DNA of 25,380 bases from UBA11865 sp035686605 (GTDB lineage: Bacteria; Chloroflexota; Anaerolineae; Promineifilales; Promineifilaceae). The position numbers and the translations under genes are program-made. The stretch's first letter is position 1, and the number at the start of each line of letters is the position of its first letter. Of this stretch, positions 23,317 to 25,380 are shown one piece after another. The DNA lies in contig DASRZI010000215.1 in NCBI GenBank assembly GCA_035686605.1, positions 1 through 25,380 of the forward strand, in the 5' to 3' direction. The notes below the pieces were generated by a model. That model ran no database searches and was not told the origin of the DNA. It saw only the letters and a list, made by a program, of their open reading frames with translations.

Positions 23317-23344
23317 TTGACGCACAAATGGCGCGTGTTATACT
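23317..23344 (+). promoter_or_regulatory. Sigma70-type promoter of the cysM leader
   Basis: TTGACG (23317-23322) and TATACT (23339-23344) are separated by 16 bases, both close to consensus. Transcription would begin near 23351, leaving a leader of about 228 bases before the cysM start codon. Confidence 0.6.
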
Positions 23345-23384
23345 GTCGAAAGTTGTATTATTATCAACTTTATGAGGTTTATTA

Positions 23385-23423
23385 ATGACGCAGCATTGCA
23401 TGTGTATGAGGCGAGGGAGCTAG
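23385..23423 (+). CDS. Putative sulfur amino acid leader peptide (MTQHCMCMRRGS)
   Basis: A 12-codon reading frame with GAGG seven bases upstream of its ATG. It encodes Cys-Met-Cys-Met in the middle followed by two arginines, and stops at TAG inside the 23409-23434 hairpin. Cysteine is normally one of the rarest residues, so two of twelve in front of a cysteine synthase gene is unlikely to be chance. It is placed between a good promoter and an intrinsic terminator, the layout of ribosome-mediated attenuation. It is far too short for database annotation and I know of no homologue by name. Function is inferred from content and position. Confidence 0.55.
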   Translation: MTQHCMCMRRGS

Positions 23424-23502
23424 CTACTTCGCCTAAGATAACTCGAACGACATAGTAAATTCGGCGTGAAGCGGCAGCCACCCTCGCGATTAGCGGGAAG
23501 GT

Positions 23503-23530
23503 CGACAGTGAGCTGTCGTTTTTTGTTTTC
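23503..23530 (+). terminator. Intrinsic terminator in the cysM leader
   Basis: CGACAG (23503-23508) and CTGTCG (23513-23518) pair around TGAG and are followed by TTTTTTGTTTT. It lies 48 bases before the cysM start codon and downstream of the promoter at 23317, with no full-size gene in between to terminate. It is therefore most likely a regulated (attenuating) terminator. Confidence 0.8.
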
Positions 23531-23578
23531 TGGTCATTGCTAGTTTACGCCTATTCACATGCAATTGGAAAGATATAG

Positions 23579-24541
23579 ATGCTGCAATCCACACTCCAAC
23601 CAGACTTAGCTGAAGTCCAACTGCTGGCCCACGATCATACAGATCTGGCATCCCAGGTTGGCAATACACCCCTCCTCCGCTTGAAACGCCTTGAGGCCGA
23701 TGCCCAGCTGCTGCCAGGTGTTGCCTTATATGCCAAGGCCGAATGGTTCAATCCGAGTGGTTCGGTTAAAGATCGGCCCGCTCTAAATATCATTCGTACT
23801 GCTGAGCAAAACGGGTTTCTGAGGCCGGGAATGACCTTACTCGATTCCACCTCCGGCAATATGGGCATCGCCTATGCCATGTTCGGCGCCGCTCTAGAAT
23901 ACCATGTAAAACTTACCATTCCCCAGAACGCTAGCCGTGAAAGGCTGGCCATCATCAAGGCCTATGGGGCTGAACTAACCTTAACCGATCCCCTGGAAGG
24001 GTCCGATGGCGCTCTGCAAGAAGCCCAACGTATGGCGGCTAAAGCTGGAGACGATGTGTTTTACGCGGCTCAATACGATAATCCAGCTAATTGGCAGTCT
24101 CACTATAACACTACGGCCAACGAGATTTGGGCCCAGAGTATGGGTGGGATTACTCATTTCGTAGCTGGCATGGGTACCAGTGGCACTTTTATGGGCACAT
24201 CCCGTCGACTGAAGGAGTTAAACCACGGCATACAGGTAATCTCGGTGCAGCCCGATAGTCCATTCAATGGATTGGAAGGCCTGAAACATATGAGGACCGC
24301 CATTCAACCAGGCATCTATGATCCTGAATTGGCCGATGCAGAGGTTGAGGTCAGAACCGAGGAAGCCTATCAGATGGCTAAAACCTTGGCTCGCCGCGAG
24401 GGATTATTCGTAGGCGATTCTGCAGCTGCAGCGGTTTCGGCGGCTCTGCGGATCGCTCTCGACCTGACAAGTGGGATTGTCGTTACCGTCTTGCCCGATA
24501 ACGGATATAAATACATCAGTGAGAGATTTTGGCAGGAGTAG
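23579..24541 (+). CDS. cysM: CysM-type cysteine synthase (PLP-dependent), carrier-protein partner
   Basis: Pyridoxal-phosphate fold-type II enzyme that adds sulfide, here probably from a thiocarboxylated carrier protein, to an activated serine. ATG at 23579 has GGAAAG about six bases upstream. In 320 residues: QVGNTPLLRL (26-35), the PLP lysine Lys64 in NPSGSVKDRPA, the substrate loop STSGNMG (90-96, with Met for the usual Thr), the phosphate-binding GMGTSGT (197-203), EGLKHM (233-238), GDSAAAAV (279-286) in place of the GISSGA of CysK, and LPDNGYKYIS. These details fit the CysM branch that pairs with CysO rather than CysK. The neighbours are a Mec-type protease and a MoaD-like carrier, as in the Mycobacterium tuberculosis mec-cysO-cysM cluster, so O-phosphoserine is the likely acceptor (inference). 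Confidence 0.85.
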   Translation: MLQSTLQPDLAEVQLLAHDHTDLASQVGNTPLLRLKRLEADAQLLPGVALYAKAEWFNPSGSVKDRPALNIIRTAEQNGFLRPGMTLLDSTSGNMGIAYAMFGAALEYHVKLTIPQNASRERLAIIKAYGAELTLTDPLEGSDGALQEAQRMAAKAGDDVFYAAQYDNPANWQSHYNTTANEIWAQSMGGITHFVAGMGTSGTFMGTSRRLKELNHGIQVISVQPDSPFNGLEGLKHMRTAIQPGIYDPELADAEVEVRTEEAYQMAKTLARREGLFVGDSAAAAVSAALRIALDLTSGIVVTVLPDNGYKYISERFWQE

Positions 24542-24620
24542 ATCCCGCTCGCCTGAGGGATTGACCCTGTTCATTTTACCCTTTGTCGGTCAAACATTTC
24601 TTGAAGATGTCTTGCCTAAT

Positions 24621-25055
24621 ATGCTTATCCTTAATCAGATTATAGAGGCAGAAATTGCCATTCGCGCTGTTGAGTCTTACCCTTTCGAAGGGTGTGGTCT
24701 CTTGTTTGGCACCGTCCAAAACGAGGACAAGATAGTCCGGGCGATCTTCCCAGTACCCAATGTCTGGGAGGTCGAAGAAGAGCGACGAGTTCGCTTCCGG
24801 ATCGACGACATGGATATGGTCAACGCCGAACTGGAAGCGGATGAGCAAGGACTAGATGTCATCGGCATCTTTCACAGCCATCCGGACCATCCCCCAGTCG
24901 CTTCTCTTAGAGATCTCGCCTGGGCAACATGGACCGGTTACTCTTACCTAATAACTGAAGTGCGGGGTGGAGAAGCCTTTGAAAGCAAGTCTTGGCAGCT
25001 GCGCTCCGACCGCTCCGGTTTCAATGAGGAGGAGATCGAATACAGTGACATCTAG
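24621..25055 (+). CDS. mec: Mec-type JAMM/MPN metalloprotease releasing cysteine from the carrier
   Basis: Zinc isopeptidase of the M67 (Mov34/MPN/JAMM) family. In M. tuberculosis Mec cleaves the CysO-cysteine adduct to free cysteine. The start at 24621 is chosen because the family fold begins here (LNQIIEAEIAI, then YPFEGCGLLFG); the open frame extends further upstream only inside cysM. The 144-residue length fits Mec. The JAMM residues are all present: Glu23 in PFEGCG, His85 and His87 in FHSHPDHP, Ser95 and Asp98 in ASLRD. The ribosome site is poor. It lies 79 bases after cysM on the same strand; the gap contains an inverted repeat TTGACC/GGTCAA. Translation with cysM and the next gene is expected. 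Confidence 0.88.
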   Translation: MLILNQIIEAEIAIRAVESYPFEGCGLLFGTVQNEDKIVRAIFPVPNVWEVEEERRVRFRIDDMDMVNAELEADEQGLDVIGIFHSHPDHPPVASLRDLAWATWTGYSYLITEVRGGEAFESKSWQLRSDRSGFNEEEIEYSDI

Positions 25056-25191
25056 GGACAAGTACCGCATGTGCTCGCTCAAAATCCAGATCATATGATG
25101 TAACCGGAACGCCACCAAATTGATTACGACCGCATAAGATAAACTTACAACTGCCGAGTTAATTCGACTGAGGCCAAGAGGAGTAATAATA

Positions 25192-25380
25192 ATGCCAACC
25201 TTTCGAATTCCGACACCACTCAGACCTTACTCAGACGGTCAAAATCAAGTTTTCGTCGAAGGCGAAACCATGGGTGAAGCGCTGTCTGATTTGACTGGCA
25301 AATACCCAGACCTTCGACAGCATTTATATAACGGGATGGAGCTTCGCAGCTTCGTAAACATCTACCTAAACAAAGAAGAC
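25192..25380 (+). CDS. cysO: MoaD/ThiS-family sulfur carrier (CysO-type), cut by the right window edge
   Basis: A small ubiquitin-fold protein whose C-terminal Gly-Gly would be thiocarboxylated to donate sulfur. GAGGAG stands eight bases before the ATG. The visible 63 residues match the beta-grasp pattern: a first strand with RIPTPLRPYSDGQ, a helix with ETMGEALSDLTGKYPDLRQHL (quoted in part: GEALSDLTGKYPDL), then LRSFVNIYLNKED, where relatives carry VNVYVNDED. Full length would be about 90 residues, so the Gly-Gly end is outside the window. The match to CysO rather than MoaD or ThiS rests on the cysM and mec neighbours. The 136-base gap after mec shows no terminator or clear promoter. Confidence 0.82.
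   Translation, partial: MPTFRIPTPLRPYSDGQNQVFVEGETMGEALSDLTGKYPDLRQHLYNGMELRSFVNIYLNKED

Larger units (their letters stand above)
23349..23530 (+). promoter_or_regulatory. Transcription attenuator leader of the cysM operon
   Basis: In order the leader holds: a hairpin AAAGTTG/CAACTTT (23349-23371), a GAGG ribosome site (23374-23377), a 12-codon frame with Cys-Met-Cys-Met (23385-23423), a hairpin AGGCGA/TCGCCT (23409-23434) that overlaps the end of that frame, a stem CTCGC/GCGGG (23483-23497) and an intrinsic terminator (23503-23530). A ribosome stalled on the Cys codons would cover the left arm of the 23409 hairpin. TTCGCC... at 23428 could then pair with GGCG-TG-AAG near 23464-23471 and alter folding before the terminator. 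The alternative pairing is my inference. I tested by eye against SAM-I, cobalamin, T-box and c-di-GMP consensus features and found no convincing match on this strand. Confidence 0.55.

Noticed and set aside
23460..23500. T-box motif on the minus strand (GAGGGTGGCTGCCGC)
   Set aside because: It resembles the T-box core (GGGTGGNACCGCG) but has an extra base and lacks the ACC, and the terminator's T tract is on the other strand. The nearest downstream minus-strand gene is a transporter almost 400 bases away.
24471..24620. Longer start for the Mec protease
   Set aside because: The frame overlaps the end of cysM by 71 bases and the extra residues do not belong to the JAMM fold; ATG at 24621 gives the usual length.

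Overview
The window looks like a chromosomal segment of an uncultured Chloroflexota (Anaerolineae-like) bacterium. Three things suggest this, all by inference: a giant secreted DUF11/PKD protein ending in a YLP-type C-terminus, a CysM-Mec-CysO sulfur-carrier cluster, and a mix of housekeeping genes (glmU-like, cdd, panB, recO, recD2) at moderate GC. No 16S or ribosomal gene is present to confirm it.

Left part (1-1253): a decayed integration site. Two unrelated fragments of tyrosine-recombinase N-terminal domains lie on the minus strand, one cut by the window edge and one next to an intact tRNA-Gln(TTG). Between them are a frameshifted two-helix membrane protein and a 47-residue Myb/SANT-like protein. 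1481-3021 holds a GlmU-type nucleotidyltransferase without the acetyltransferase region, then cytidine deaminase. 3326-4255 is a membrane-anchored alpha/beta hydrolase on the minus strand. 4488-5656 is a cluster of palindromic dispersed repeats around a small GIY-YIG endonuclease gene.

Middle part: on the minus strand, panB is followed by a conserved-looking 421-aa protein that I cannot assign. A tandem array of 22-bp palindromic units starts inside the panB stop codon and fills much of the gap between them. recO faces a 10.5-kb minus-strand gene for a 3490-aa exported protein. That protein has a block of four DUF11 modules present three times, then PKD domains. The terminator of the giant gene is embedded in the 3' end of recO. 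Upstream on the same strand are recD2 and an EamA-type transporter gene.

Right part (23246-25380): the most interesting region. A tandem array of 14-bp palindromes sits just upstream of a sigma70-like promoter. A leader follows that encodes a 12-residue peptide with a Cys-Met-Cys-Met run, then a clear intrinsic terminator, then a CysM-type cysteine synthase, a JAMM protease of the Mec type and a MoaD/ThiS-like carrier (CysO-type, cut by the window end). Together these read as a carrier-protein-dependent cysteine biosynthesis operon, probably controlled by ribosome-mediated attenuation that senses cysteine (or methionine) supply.
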